Shown piece after piece: positions 1 to 8,307 of a stretch of 64,000 bases of DNA (the first letter of the stretch is position 1; each line of letters begins with the position of its first letter). The notes under the pieces were generated by a model. The model was not told where the DNA came from. It ran no database searches and saw only the letters and a program-made list of their open reading frames with translations. Source of the stretch: Oricola nitratireducens (lineage in GTDB: Bacteria > Pseudomonadota > Alphaproteobacteria > Rhizobiales > Rhizobiaceae); contig NZ_JACZCS010000008.1 of NCBI RefSeq assembly GCF_014904745.1, forward strand, positions 186,001-250,000, given 5' to 3'. The position numbers and the translations under genes are program-made.

Positions 1-524
1 ATTTCGACGGGGTGGCGACTGTCGTCAGCAAACTGTTCCTGCAGGCAGGCGCGGATGCCGCCTTTTTCGGAGAGAAGGATTTTCAGCAGTTGCAGGTCGT
101 CCGCCGCATGGCCGCCGATTTGAACATCCCGATTGAGGTGACCGGCTGCCCGACGGTGCGCGAGGCTGACGGGCTTGCGCTGTCGTCGCGCAATGTGCGG
201 CTCTCGGCGCAAGAACGCCGCATCGCGCCGGCTCTGGCGAAAGTCCTGTTCGAGACGGCGGAGCGGCTCGGCGCGGGTGAATCGGTCGAGCTGCTGCTGG
301 CCGAGGCCCGGGCGCGTATCGAGGCGGCGGGCTTTCGCGAGGTCGAATATCTGGAGCTGCGGGCCGAGGACGATCTGGCCCCGCTGCCGGTGCTCGACCG
401 GGCGGGGCGTCTGCTCGTCGCCGCGTGGCTCGGCGAGACGCGACTGATCGACAATGTGAGCGCGCCGGCGCGCCAGGCTATCCCGCAGTCCCCTCCGGGG
501 CGGCTTGTTGATGGTCAGATATAG
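1..524 (+). CDS. panC: Pantothenate synthetase (C-terminal part)
   Basis: This is the C-terminal part of pantothenate synthetase, which condenses pantoate with beta-alanine using ATP in coenzyme A synthesis. The reading frame is open from base 3, so the gene starts upstream of the window; about 173 codons are visible. The visible protein carries the family motifs GEKDFQQL and DGLALSSRN, which line the ATP and pantoate sites, followed by the small C-terminal lid domain. It ends at a TAG-like stop region just before the first catabolic promoter and is a housekeeping gene bordering the catabolic island. The identification is secure; only the N-terminus is missing. Confidence 0.95.
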   Translation, partial: FDGVATVVSKLFLQAGADAAFFGEKDFQQLQVVRRMAADLNIPIEVTGCPTVREADGLALSSRNVRLSAQERRIAPALAKVLFETAERLGAGESVELLLAEARARIEAAGFREVEYLELRAEDDLAPLPVLDRAGRLLVAAWLGETRLIDNVSAPARQAIPQSPPGRLVDGQI

Positions 525-532
525 CCAAAACA

Positions 533-546
533 TGCAAAATAGTGCT
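533..546. promoter_or_regulatory. Putative BoxR operator 1 (degenerate TGCA-N6-TGCT)
   Basis: The sequence TGCA, six bases (AAATAG), then TGCT lies at 533-546. It matches the spacing of the palindrome TGCA-N6-TGCA that I recall for the BzdR/BoxR family, with one base changed. It touches the proposed -35 hexamer of the importer promoter. The operator role is inferred from repetition of the same spacing elsewhere in the cluster. Confidence 0.4.
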
Positions 547-573
547 TTACAGGCACCGCCTATCGTGTATTAA
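546..573 (+). promoter_or_regulatory. Putative sigma-70 promoter of the benzoate importer operon
   Basis: TTTACA (546-551) and TATTAA (568-573) are separated by 16 bases and resemble -35 and -10 hexamers. The pair lies between the two TGCA palindromes at 533-546 and 606-619, an arrangement that would suit repression by a dimeric regulator. It was found by eye only. Confidence 0.35.
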
Positions 574-605
574 ATTTCACTTATCCGGAAAGTGACCGTC
601 GCGTG

Positions 606-619
606 TGCATTAAAGTGCA
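606..619. promoter_or_regulatory. Putative BoxR operator 2 (perfect TGCA-N6-TGCA)
   Basis: A perfect TGCA-TTAAAG-TGCA lies at 606-619, extended by G and C to a GTGCA/TGCAC palindrome at 605-620. It sits 73 bp from the first site, about seven helical turns, and 61 bp before the solute-binding protein start. It is the best match in the window to the operator spacing known from BzdR. Confidence 0.6.
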
Positions 620-680
620 CTTTGATGGCCGGGTGACAGTTGCCTCAAGGGAGTGGGGCAATGCAACGGGAGGAGTTACC

Positions 681-1841
681 ATGAAAAAATATGTGTGCGC
701 GGCGCTTGGCGCTTGCGCGTCGATTGCGCTGATGGCTCATGCGGCGGCGGCCGAGACCAAGGTCGGTCTGCTGCTTCCCAAGAGTGGCAACTACGCCGCG
801 CTCGGCCAGGAAATCGATGACGGTTTCGTCATGGCCCTCGAAGAGGCCGGCATGGCGGACGACTTCACGCTGGTGCGCGAAGACAGCGAAGCCAAGCCGC
901 CGGTCGGCGTCGCAAAGGCGCGCAAGCTCGTTCTCCAGGACGAGGTGGACGCGATGGTCGGCATCGTGTCGTCGGCGGTTCTCGGCGCCGTGCGCGACTT
1001 CGTCGACGGCTCAAAAGTGCCGTTGATCGTGGCCAATGCGGGGAATGACGCCGCGACCGGCGCGAGCTGCAGCAAATATATCGTGCGCGTTTCCTTCTCT
1101 AACGGGCAGGTGAACCGTCCGATGGGATCGTGGATGGCCGAACAGGGCATCAAGAAGGTCTACACGCTGGCGCCGGACTACGCGGCAGGCCACCAGATGA
1201 TCGACGCCTTCACCGAGAGCTTCACGGCTGCCGGCGGCGAGATCGTCGGATCGGAATATACGCCGTTCGGCAAGACGCAGGATTTCGGCCCTTATCTGAC
1301 CACGGCCAAGGCAGCGTCGCCGGATGCGATTTTCGTGTTCTATGCCGGCGGTGAGGCGATCTCCTTCGTCAAGCAGTACGACTCGTTCGGCATCAAGAAG
1401 GACATCCCGCTTTACGGCTCGGGCTTCCTGACCTCGCCGCTCTACGTCAAGGCGGAAGGCCCGGCAGCGATCGGCGTGAAAACGTCGCTGCATTACGTGC
1501 CGACGCTCGACACCCCGGAAAACAAGGCGTTCGTCGCGGCGTTCAAGGCGAAATTCGACCGTCCGCCGTCTGAATATGCGGTTCAGGGCTATGACGCCGC
1601 CCGCGTTCTGGTCGAGGCCGTCAAGGCCGGTGCCAACGACCGCGAGTCGATCGCCGAGGGCCTGACGAAGGTTTCCTATACCGGGCCGCGCGGTCCACTG
1701 ACGATCGACCCGGCGACCAACAATGTCGTCCAGAACATCTATATCTACGAGACGGTGGCCGACGGCGACGCGCTGACGCAGAAGATCATCGGCACGGTTC
1801 CCGAAGTTCGCGACCCGGCCAATGGCTGCTCGCTGAAATAA
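681..1841 (+). CDS. Branched-chain/aromatic ABC transporter substrate-binding protein
   Basis: This is a periplasmic solute-binding protein of the Peripla_BP_6 (LivJ/HbaE-like) family, 386 residues. It begins with a Sec signal peptide: MKK, a hydrophobic stretch, and an AHA/AAA cleavage region near residue 24. The start at 681 is chosen over an upstream GTG because a GGGAGGAG ribosome site lies seven bases before it and the signal peptide follows at once. Its position ahead of LivH, LivM, LivG and LivF homologues and the benzoate-CoA ligase and box genes points to benzoate or a related aromatic acid as ligand. Ligand identity is inferred from context only. The two TGCA palindromes upstream suggest BoxR control. 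Confidence 0.88.
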   Translation: MKKYVCAALGACASIALMAHAAAAETKVGLLLPKSGNYAALGQEIDDGFVMALEEAGMADDFTLVREDSEAKPPVGVAKARKLVLQDEVDAMVGIVSSAVLGAVRDFVDGSKVPLIVANAGNDAATGASCSKYIVRVSFSNGQVNRPMGSWMAEQGIKKVYTLAPDYAAGHQMIDAFTESFTAAGGEIVGSEYTPFGKTQDFGPYLTTAKAASPDAIFVFYAGGEAISFVKQYDSFGIKKDIPLYGSGFLTSPLYVKAEGPAAIGVKTSLHYVPTLDTPENKAFVAAFKAKFDRPPSEYAVQGYDAARVLVEAVKAGANDRESIAEGLTKVSYTGPRGPLTIDPATNNVVQNIYIYETVADGDALTQKIIGTVPEVRDPANGCSLK

Positions 1842-1858
1842 GACGTAGTATCAATACT

Positions 1859-1884
1859 CCCGGCGCGGGCAATCCCGCGCCGGG
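1859..1884 (+). other. Intercistronic GC-rich hairpin after binding-protein gene
   Basis: A perfect inverted repeat with 11-base arms (CCCGGCGCGGG at 1859-1869, CCCGCGCCGGG at 1874-1884) and a CAAT loop follows the binding-protein stop codon. No T-run follows, so it is more likely a 3'-end stabilising or attenuating hairpin than a full terminator. Such structures often raise binding-protein expression over that of the permease genes. Confidence 0.6.
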
Positions 1885-1911
1885 CAATTCGGGGCACCAG
1901 GGGAGGGCGTC

Positions 1912-2784
1912 ATGGTCGCGGATGTCGATTTCTGGCTGACGCAGTTCCTCAACGGGCTGCAGCTTTCCATGTTGCTGTTCCTGCTTTCGATCGGCCTGAC
2001 GATCATTTTCGGCCTCATGCATTTCGTCAATCTCGCCCACGGAGCGCTCTATATGGTCGGCGCCTATGCCGGGGTCAGCGCCGCCGCGGCGCTCGGCAAT
2101 TTCTGGGCCGCGCTGCTCATCGCGCCCATCGCGGTGATGCTGGTCGGGATTTTCCTCTATGCGGCGATCATCAGGCATATGCGGCGTGCGGGGCCGATGA
2201 ACCAGGTGCTGGTGACCTTCGGCCTGATCTTCGTGATCGTCGATCTGGTGCGCATTGTCTGGGGCGACATCGCGCTCGGCATGGCGCAGCCGGCGATCCT
2301 GTCCGGCCCGGCCGAGTTTCTCGGTGTCGTCTATCCGGCCTACAGGCTTTTCATTATCGCTGTCGGCCTCATCGTCATGGCGGCGTTGAGCCTGGTGCTG
2401 TCGCGCACGCAAATCGGCGCGATGGTGCGCGCCGGCGTCGAAAACGACGCGATGGCCGCGTGCCTCGGCATCAATGTCGAGCGGTTGTTCTTCGCGGTTT
2501 TCTGCGTCGGCTGCGCGCTGGCCGGCCTTGCGGGCGCAATCGCCGCGCCGGTCTTTTCGGCGACGCCGTCGATGGCGACCGACATCCTGATTCCGACCCT
2601 TATCGTCGTCGTGATCGGCGGGCTCGGCAGCCTGCGCGGCGCCATCGCCGGGTCTCTGATCGTCGGTTTCATCCAGACCTTCGGCGCGGTGGTGATGCCC
2701 GAATTCGCCTCGGTGCTGGTCTATGTGCTGCTCGCGGCAGTGCTGATCGTCAAACCGGCAGGCCTCCTGCCGGCGCGGAGCTGA
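1912..2784 (+). CDS. Branched-chain-type ABC transporter permease (LivH-like)
   Basis: An inner-membrane permease of the LivH family, 290 residues, with about eight hydrophobic segments. The early segment ends in IFGLMHFVNLAHGAL, the family's conserved loop, and the later GGLGSLRGAIAG matches the EAA-like cytoplasmic loop that contacts the ATPase. A GGGGAGGG ribosome site precedes the ATG. With the next gene it forms the heterodimeric channel of the aromatic acid importer. The frame is intact and of normal length. Confidence 0.92.
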   Translation: MVADVDFWLTQFLNGLQLSMLLFLLSIGLTIIFGLMHFVNLAHGALYMVGAYAGVSAAAALGNFWAALLIAPIAVMLVGIFLYAAIIRHMRRAGPMNQVLVTFGLIFVIVDLVRIVWGDIALGMAQPAILSGPAEFLGVVYPAYRLFIIAVGLIVMAALSLVLSRTQIGAMVRAGVENDAMAACLGINVERLFFAVFCVGCALAGLAGAIAAPVFSATPSMATDILIPTLIVVVIGGLGSLRGAIAGSLIVGFIQTFGAVVMPEFASVLVYVLLAAVLIVKPAGLLPARS

Positions 2785-2787
2785 CGG

Positions 2788-3750
2788 ATGTTCCACCAGA
2801 CCCCTCTCAAGACGTTCACCGTGGCAGCGGTCATCGCCGCGCTGGCGCTTTATGCGATCCTCGGCGGTTATTTCCCGCGCGAGATCGTGATCGAGATCGC
2901 ACTGTTGGCGATCCTCGCCGTCAGCCTCGATTTCGTCGCCGGATATGGCGGGATGGTGTCGCTGTGCCACGGCGCGATCTACGGGATCGGCGCCTATGCA
3001 TTTGCCGGCATGACGGCGATCGGCGGCTACGACACGGTGACCGCGACGCTCGTCGCCTTGGCGGCGGCGGCGGCATTCGGCCTCTTCGTCGGCGCGGTCG
3101 CCGCCAATATCACCGGCATCTTCTTCATCATGGCGACGCTCGCCTTCGGGCAGATGGCCTATGTCGTGGTGTTCGAATCGCGGGCGCTCGGCGGCGACGA
3201 CGGCCTGTCGGGCATCGCGCGCTACGATCTGTCCGCCATTGGCATCGACATGAACGACTCGCTGCAGTTCGCGCTGTTCTGCCTTGCAGTGGTGGTTATC
3301 GCCTACGCGGCGGCGGCCTACGTGCTGCGCAGTACATTCGGGCGGACTCTAAGCGGCATCCATTCCAACGAGGACCGGATGCGCGCGCTTGGCCTGACCG
3401 CTTGGCGGCACAAGGCGGTGGCGTTTTCCTTCTCGTCTATGCTGGCGGGCGCGGCCGGCATCCTCGCGGCGCAGCACACCCAGTTCGTCTCACCGGAACT
3501 GCTGGTCTGGACGGTCTCGGGCGAGGTGCTGATCGTGGTCATTCTCGGCGGGCTCGGCACACTTGCCGGGCCGATTGCCGGTGCGGCTCTGCTGGTCCTG
3601 CTGAAACACAAGATCGGCGCCTATACCGAGCATTGGCATCTGGTTATCGGCTTGTTCCTGGTCGCCGCCGTGATGGCCGGCGGACGAGGCGTCTATGGCC
3701 AGATCGAATACTGGCTGCGGCAGCGGGCCGGGAGGCGGGCCGATGCTTGA
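2788..3750 (+). CDS. Branched-chain-type ABC transporter permease (LivM-like)
   Basis: The second membrane subunit, LivM family, 320 residues. It starts three bases after the LivH-like stop codon. Motifs typical of the family are visible: a run of hydrophobic helices, LDFVAGYGGMVSLCHGA near residue 46-62, and GGLGTLAGPIAGA near residue 253-265. The end overlaps the ATPase gene by eight bases, which implies translational coupling. Together with the neighbours it makes a five-component importer. Confidence 0.92.
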   Translation: MFHQTPLKTFTVAAVIAALALYAILGGYFPREIVIEIALLAILAVSLDFVAGYGGMVSLCHGAIYGIGAYAFAGMTAIGGYDTVTATLVALAAAAAFGLFVGAVAANITGIFFIMATLAFGQMAYVVVFESRALGGDDGLSGIARYDLSAIGIDMNDSLQFALFCLAVVVIAYAAAAYVLRSTFGRTLSGIHSNEDRMRALGLTAWRHKAVAFSFSSMLAGAAGILAAQHTQFVSPELLVWTVSGEVLIVVILGGLGTLAGPIAGAALLVLLKHKIGAYTEHWHLVIGLFLVAAVMAGGRGVYGQIEYWLRQRAGRRADA

Positions 3751-4489
3751 CGTGCGTGATATTTGCAAGAATTTCGGCGGATTGCGCGTCTCGCGCGACA
3801 TCTCCATGCATCTGGAAAGGGGCGAACGCCGGGTGGTGCTCGGTCCGAACGGGGCCGGGAAAACGACGCTGTTCAACCTGCTGGCCGGCACGCTGAAGCC
3901 GACATCCGGCGAAATCCTCCTCGACGGTGCGCGGATCACCAATCTCAATGTTGAACAGCGGGCGCGGCTCGGCCTGTCGCGCAGCTACCAGAAAAACAAC
4001 CTGTTCGAGGGACTGACCGTGCGCGAGAACCTCGCGCTCGCGGCGGCGACGGGCGAGGGCAAGACATCGTCGTTCTTCTCGCGGGCGCACGAGAGCAGGT
4101 CCGTGCGCGAGACGGTCGAGGAAGTGGCGGAGATGGTGGGACTTGCCGACAGGCTCGACACCGGCGTCGCGCACGCCTCCTACGGCAACCGGCGGCAGCT
4201 GGAGGTCGGCCTGGCGCTTGCCACGAAACCGAAACTCCTCCTGATGGACGAACCGACATCCGGCGTCGGGCCGGGCATGATCGACGCGTTCCACAGGCTG
4301 ATCGCCTCGCTGCCGCGCGAGATCACCATCGTGATCGTCGAACATGATCTCGATCTCGGCTTCGACGTCGCCGACCGGATCAGTGTGCTCAATTACGGCG
4401 AGGTCGTTTTCGAGGGCACGCCTGACGAGACCAAGGGCAGCGACGTGGTCAGGGAAATCTATCTCGGCGATTGGCAAGGCGATGCTTGA
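3743..4489 (+). CDS. ABC transporter ATP-binding protein (LivG-like)
   Basis: A cytoplasmic ATPase subunit of 248 residues. Walker A is GPNGAGKTT near residue 34, Walker B ends in LLLMDEPTSGV, and an H-loop follows in IVEHDLDLGF. The signature motif reads ASYGNRRQLE in place of LSGGQ, a variation common in LivG homologues. The start at 3743 (MLDVRDICKNFGG) is chosen because it overlaps the upstream stop in the string ATGCTTGA. A longer in-frame start at 3695 would lie deep inside the permease gene. Confidence 0.92.
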   Translation: MLDVRDICKNFGGLRVSRDISMHLERGERRVVLGPNGAGKTTLFNLLAGTLKPTSGEILLDGARITNLNVEQRARLGLSRSYQKNNLFEGLTVRENLALAAATGEGKTSSFFSRAHESRSVRETVEEVAEMVGLADRLDTGVAHASYGNRRQLEVGLALATKPKLLLMDEPTSGVGPGMIDAFHRLIASLPREITIVIVEHDLDLGFDVADRISVLNYGEVVFEGTPDETKGSDVVREIYLGDWQGDA

Positions 4490-5183
4490 AGTCCGCGAAC
4501 TGCTCGCCGGCTACGGCGAAACACAGGTGATCCACGGCGTCGACCTCGCCGTCCGGGAAGGCCAGTTCCATGCCATTCTCGGGCGCAACGGCGTCGGCAA
4601 GACGACGACGCTGAAAACTATCGTCGGGCTGTTGCCTGCCTTCGGCGGCGAGGTGGTCCTCCAGGGCAATTCGATCGCGCGCCGCCAGCCCTATGACATC
4701 GCGCGGCTGGGCATCGGTTACGTGCCGGAGACCCGCGACATCTTCGGGTCGCTTTCGGTGACGGAGAATCTGCAACTCGCCGCGCGTCTGGCGGCGCGGC
4801 GCGACCGAAAGTGGACGATCGAGCGGGTGTTCGAGTTCTTTCCCAATCTCGCCAACCGGCGCGAGAACGGCGGCAACCAATTGTCGGGCGGCGAGCAGCA
4901 AATGCTGGCGATCGGCCGGGCGCTGGTGATGAACCCGACACTGCTGATCCTCGACGAACCGACCGAGGGCCTGGCGCCGATCGTGGTCCGCCAGATCTTC
5001 GACAAGCTGACGGAGCTCAAGCGCGAGGGCATGACGATGCTGCTTGTCGAGCAGAATTTCCATTTCGCCACGCGGCTCGCCGACACTGTGAGCATTTTCG
5101 GGCGCGGGCAATGCGTCTGGACGGGGACATCGGAAGCGCTGCGCGCGGATGCTGAACTACATGAAAAGTGGCTCGGCGTCTGA
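4482..5183 (+). CDS. ABC transporter ATP-binding protein (LivF-like)
   Basis: The second ATPase, LivF family, 233 residues. Walker A is GRNGVGKTT, the signature is LSGGEQQMLAIGRAL and Walker B is LLILDEPTEGLAP. The start at 4482 again overlaps the preceding stop in ATGCTTGA, exactly as at the previous junction. It completes the importer. No other component follows; the next gene is preceded by a 130-base AT-rich regulatory gap. Confidence 0.92.
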   Translation: MLEVRELLAGYGETQVIHGVDLAVREGQFHAILGRNGVGKTTTLKTIVGLLPAFGGEVVLQGNSIARRQPYDIARLGIGYVPETRDIFGSLSVTENLQLAARLAARRDRKWTIERVFEFFPNLANRRENGGNQLSGGEQQMLAIGRALVMNPTLLILDEPTEGLAPIVVRQIFDKLTELKREGMTMLLVEQNFHFATRLADTVSIFGRGQCVWTGTSEALRADAELHEKWLGV

Positions 5184-5215
5184 TGGCGGCGCGAAAAAAC
5201 CGTATTTTTGCTTTA

Positions 5216-5259
5216 TGTATTATATTGCGCATTTTTTGAGAAATATGTAGTATCTTGCA
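5216..5259. promoter_or_regulatory. Tandem putative BoxR operators upstream of the ligase operon
   Basis: Two copies of the spaced palindrome lie 30 bp apart: TGTA-TTATAT-TGCG at 5216-5229 and TGTA-GTATCT-TGCA at 5246-5259. Each departs from TGCA-N6-TGCA by one or two bases. The gap 5184-5313 is strikingly AT-rich against its surroundings, as expected for a promoter region. The three-turn spacing would put two regulator dimers on one face of the DNA. Confidence 0.45.
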
Positions 5260-5313
5260 TAAAGACGGAATCGAGGCCCCGCGCCTCATTCGAGCAAGAC
5301 GGAGGAGCCCAGG

Positions 5314-5781
5314 ATGTCGAAACAGCAGTTTCTCGAAACCGTCACCACGATCGCGGACCGTATCGGCGAAAGGCCGCTCGACGAGAAACTCGCCGCTTTC
5401 CTGAACACGGAATTTCCGGTCGACGGCGCCGTTTTCGGCGATCTCAAGACGCTATGCGCCGAGGGCGAGGCCGAAGGCTGGCTGATGGCGCGCGAGGCCG
5501 GCGGCATCAAGTTCGGCCGCGCGGTGAAACCGGGCGCGGAGGCGCGCAGTTTCAGCGTCGACGTGGTGCGCATGAAGGACGTCAAGGGCCCGCACCACGT
5601 CCACACCACCGGCGAGATCGGCGCGATCATGACGATTTCCGGCGAGCCCAAATTCGATGGCCTTGCCGAGGGCTGGTATGTTTACGGGCCGGGTTCGGAT
5701 CATCATCCGACCGTCGAGGGCGGCGACGCTTACGTCCTTTACCTGCTTCCCGACGGCGCGATCGAGTTTACCGGCCGCTAG
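5314..5781 (+). CDS. DUF4863 family protein (4-hydroxylaminobenzoate lyase-like)
   Basis: A soluble protein of 155 residues with a cupin-like second half containing GPHHVHTTGEIGAIM and GSDHHP, histidine-rich motifs that could bind a metal. I recognise it as DUF4863, the family that includes 4-hydroxylaminobenzoate lyase. Members recur beside benzoyl-CoA oxidation (box) genes, where their role is not established. It is the first gene of the ligase operon and sits behind two putative BoxR sites. Lyase activity on 4-hydroxylaminobenzoate is not implied; a housekeeping or repair role on a pathway intermediate is equally possible. Confidence 0.75.
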   Translation: MSKQQFLETVTTIADRIGERPLDEKLAAFLNTEFPVDGAVFGDLKTLCAEGEAEGWLMAREAGGIKFGRAVKPGAEARSFSVDVVRMKDVKGPHHVHTTGEIGAIMTISGEPKFDGLAEGWYVYGPGSDHHPTVEGGDAYVLYLLPDGAIEFTGR

Positions 5782-5791
5782 GCGGCATCGT

Positions 5792-5811
5792 GCGGCGCGG
5801 AAACGCGCCGC
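5792..5811 (+). other. GAAA-tetraloop hairpin between DUF4863 gene and ligase gene
   Basis: A perfect stem with eight-base arms (GCGGCGCG, CGCGCCGC) is closed by the stable tetraloop GAAA. It lies 11 bases after the DUF4863 stop and is not followed by a T-run. It may act as an intercistronic stabiliser or partial attenuator. Confidence 0.45.
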
Positions 5812-5866
5812 GGCTTCATCAGTCGAGTCTGCGTGCGGGAGGAGATCCGCGCGCAAGGGAGGATAA

Positions 5867-7417
5867 ATGACAACTATCAACGAGAACGCCGCCGTCTATT
5901 TCGTGGACCGGCATGCCGGGGCCGATTACCGGCACAAGCCGGCTTTCATCGAGAGCGGGTCCGGCAAGGAAATCAGCTATGCGGAGCTCGCGCGCGAAAC
6001 CGGGCGTCTCGCCGATCTCTACGAGCGCCACGGCATTCGCCGCGAGGAGCGCGCCGCGCTGCTTCTGCTCGATTGCATCGAGTTTCCGATCGTCTTCTGG
6101 GGCAGCCTGAAGGCCGGTGTCGTTCCCGTAGCGCTCAACACGCTGCTTGCCGGCGATGTCTACGCGACGATCCTGAAGGACAGCCGGGCACGCGCGCTGT
6201 TCGTTTCGGCCGAATTGCTGCCGGTTGTCGAGCCGATCCTGCCCGAATGCCCGTGTCTCGAGAAGGTTTTCGTCGTCGGCGATGCGGCGCCGGGCAATTA
6301 TCTCTCCTTCCACGACGAAATCGCCGCCAGCAAGGTCCGCGATCCGCTCGACGTCAACGCCGACGAATGCGCCTTCTGGCTTTATTCGTCGGGCTCGACC
6401 GGCCAGCCGAAGGGTGTGCGCCATGTTCACGGCAATCTGAAATTTACCGCCGACACCTATGGCGAGCAGGTGCTCGGCATAGAGCATGACGACAAGGTTT
6501 TCTCGGCCGCGAAGCTGTTCTTCGCCTATGGTCTCGGCAACGGCATGACGTTTCCGATGTCGGTCGGGGCGACCACCGTGCTTCTCGCCGGGCGGCCGAC
6601 GCCAGACTCGGTTTGCGACATTCTCGATCGCTTCGAGCCAACCGTCTTCTGCGGCGTGCCGACACTCTATGCGGCACTGGTCGCACATGTGGATCACGGG
6701 AATGCCCAAATTACCGCGCCGCTGCGCCGCTGCATTTCCGCTGGCGAGGCGTTGCCGGAGAAGATCGGCATGCGCTGGCACGAACTGACGGGGTGCGACA
6801 TTCTCGATGGCGTCGGCTCGACGGAGATGCTGCACATCTTCCTGTCGAACCGCCCCGGCGACGTGGTCTACGGCACCTCGGGCGTCGCGGTTCCGGGTTA
6901 CGAGATCCGGCTGGTCGACGAGCATGACCAGGACGTGGATACCGGCGGTGTCGGCGAATTGCTGGTCAAGGGCGCGTCGTCGGCCTCCGACTACTGGAAC
7001 CAGCGCGCCAAGAGCCGCTCGACCTTCGAGGGCGAATGGACGCGCACCGGCGACAAATACGAAAAGACCGAAAGCGGCCGGCTGGTCTACTGCGGACGCA
7101 CGGACGACATGTTCAAGGTCAGCGGCATCTGGGTCGCGCCGTTCGAGATCGAGCAGGCGCTGGTGGCTCATCCCTCCGTGCTCGAGGCGGCGGTCGTTGC
7201 CGCGCGCGACGAGGAAGGGCTGGAAAAGCCGAAGGCGTTCGTGGTCCTGAAGCAGGGCGCGGACGGCGGACATCTCGCCGAGGAGCTGAAGGAGATCGTC
7301 AAGGAGCGCATCGGCAAGTGGAAGTATCCGCGCTGGGTGGAGATCGTTCCGGACTTGCCGAAGACCGCGACCGGCAAGATCCAGCGCTTCAAACTGAGGG
7401 ATAATCGCGATGGCTGA
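5867..7417 (+). CDS. bclA: Benzoate-CoA ligase
   Basis: An adenylate-forming ligase of 516 residues that converts benzoate, ATP and CoA to benzoyl-CoA, the entry step of the box pathway. The AMP-binding P-loop is SSGSTGQPKGVRHVH near residue 174. The hinge region TDDMFKVSGIWVAP and the C-terminal catalytic lysine motif PKTATGKIQRFKLR are intact. Length and the PxxG-type motifs fit benzoate-CoA ligases closely. A GGGAGG ribosome site precedes the ATG. The last eight bases overlap the next gene. Substrate could extend to fluoro- or amino-benzoates, but the box neighbours make benzoate the natural choice. Confidence 0.93.
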   Translation: MTTINENAAVYFVDRHAGADYRHKPAFIESGSGKEISYAELARETGRLADLYERHGIRREERAALLLLDCIEFPIVFWGSLKAGVVPVALNTLLAGDVYATILKDSRARALFVSAELLPVVEPILPECPCLEKVFVVGDAAPGNYLSFHDEIAASKVRDPLDVNADECAFWLYSSGSTGQPKGVRHVHGNLKFTADTYGEQVLGIEHDDKVFSAAKLFFAYGLGNGMTFPMSVGATTVLLAGRPTPDSVCDILDRFEPTVFCGVPTLYAALVAHVDHGNAQITAPLRRCISAGEALPEKIGMRWHELTGCDILDGVGSTEMLHIFLSNRPGDVVYGTSGVAVPGYEIRLVDEHDQDVDTGGVGELLVKGASSASDYWNQRAKSRSTFEGEWTRTGDKYEKTESGRLVYCGRTDDMFKVSGIWVAPFEIEQALVAHPSVLEAAVVAARDEEGLEKPKAFVVLKQGADGGHLAEELKEIVKERIGKWKYPRWVEIVPDLPKTATGKIQRFKLRDNRDG

Positions 7418-8237
7418 CTTCGAATGGCGCGACGGCGCGGCAAGCGAAATCACGGTGAACGGGAAACGCCTCGAGGCGGTGAGCTACGGCCCGCCGCCCG
7501 GCGAGGCGCCGACCATCGTGATGCTGCATGAGGGACTTGGCTGTGTCGCGCTGTGGCGCGATTTCCCGAAGAAGCTCGCGGAAGCGACCGGCTTCGGCGT
7601 GTTCGCATGGTCGCGCGGCGGCTACGGTCAGTCCGACCCCGTCGACCTGCCGCGGCCGCTCGACTACATGACGCGCGAGGCGCTCGATGTTCTGCCGGGT
7701 GTGCTCGATGCTATCGGCTTCGAATACGGCATCCTGCTCGGACACAGCGACGGTGCGTCGATCGCAGCCATCTATGCCGGCAGCGTCGAGGATTTCCGGG
7801 TGCGCGGCCTGGTGCTGATGGCGCCGCATTTCTTCACCGAGGAAGGTGGGCTGAAGTCCATTGCCGAGGCGAAGGATGCCTATGACAATGGCGATCTTCG
7901 CGGCAAGCTGGCCAAATATCACAAGGACGTCGACAACGCATTTCGCGGCTGGAACGACGCGTGGCTCGATCCCGGCTTCAAGGCTTGGAATATCGGCGAG
8001 TCGATCGACTATCTGCGCGTCCCGGTCCTGGCGATTCAGGGCGCCGACGACCAATACGGCACGCTGGCGCAAATCCGCGAGATCGAGAACCGGATCTATT
8101 CGCCGGTGGATGTCGAGATCCTTTCCGATTGTCGGCATTCGCCGCATATCGAGCAGCCGGGAAAGACGCTCTCGGCCGTTGCCGAATTCTGCGCCCGGCT
8201 GGCGCGCATCGAAGCGGCCGAGGTCGAGGTGGCATGA
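7410..8237 (+). CDS. Alpha/beta hydrolase of the box operon
   Basis: A soluble alpha/beta hydrolase of 275 residues. The nucleophile elbow is LLGHSDGAS, with serine near residue 115, and the late histidine lies in CRHSPHIEQPG. An oxyanion region HEGLG lies near residue 36. It overlaps the ligase stop by eight bases, so it is co-translated with benzoate-CoA ligase. Similar hydrolases are frequent in box clusters. Hydrolysis of an ester or lactone side product, or of a benzoate ester feeding the pathway, is possible. The substrate is unknown. Confidence 0.82.
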   Translation: MADFEWRDGAASEITVNGKRLEAVSYGPPPGEAPTIVMLHEGLGCVALWRDFPKKLAEATGFGVFAWSRGGYGQSDPVDLPRPLDYMTREALDVLPGVLDAIGFEYGILLGHSDGASIAAIYAGSVEDFRVRGLVLMAPHFFTEEGGLKSIAEAKDAYDNGDLRGKLAKYHKDVDNAFRGWNDAWLDPGFKAWNIGESIDYLRVPVLAIQGADDQYGTLAQIREIENRIYSPVDVEILSDCRHSPHIEQPGKTLSAVAEFCARLARIEAAEVEVA

Positions 8238-8307
8238 AACCGGAAAGCGTCACGAGCCGGGGGCCGGCGCAGGCGCGGCGGGGTAGGGGTTGACGCGGGC
8301 CGCCGAG

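Noticed and set aside
1786-2970. A 394-codon minus-strand frame opposite the LivH-like gene
   Set aside because: D/H/R-rich shadow of a membrane protein gene; the plus-strand permease is clearly real.
3695-3742. Longer start for the LivG-like ATPase
   Set aside because: It would extend 16 codons into the permease with no ribosome site, while the ATG at 3743 has the same overlap pattern as the next junction.
5208-5235. A TTGCTT hexamer like that of boxC in front of the DUF4863 gene as a promoter
   Set aside because: No good -10 hexamer stands at 16-18 bases from it, so only the operator-like palindromes are reported.
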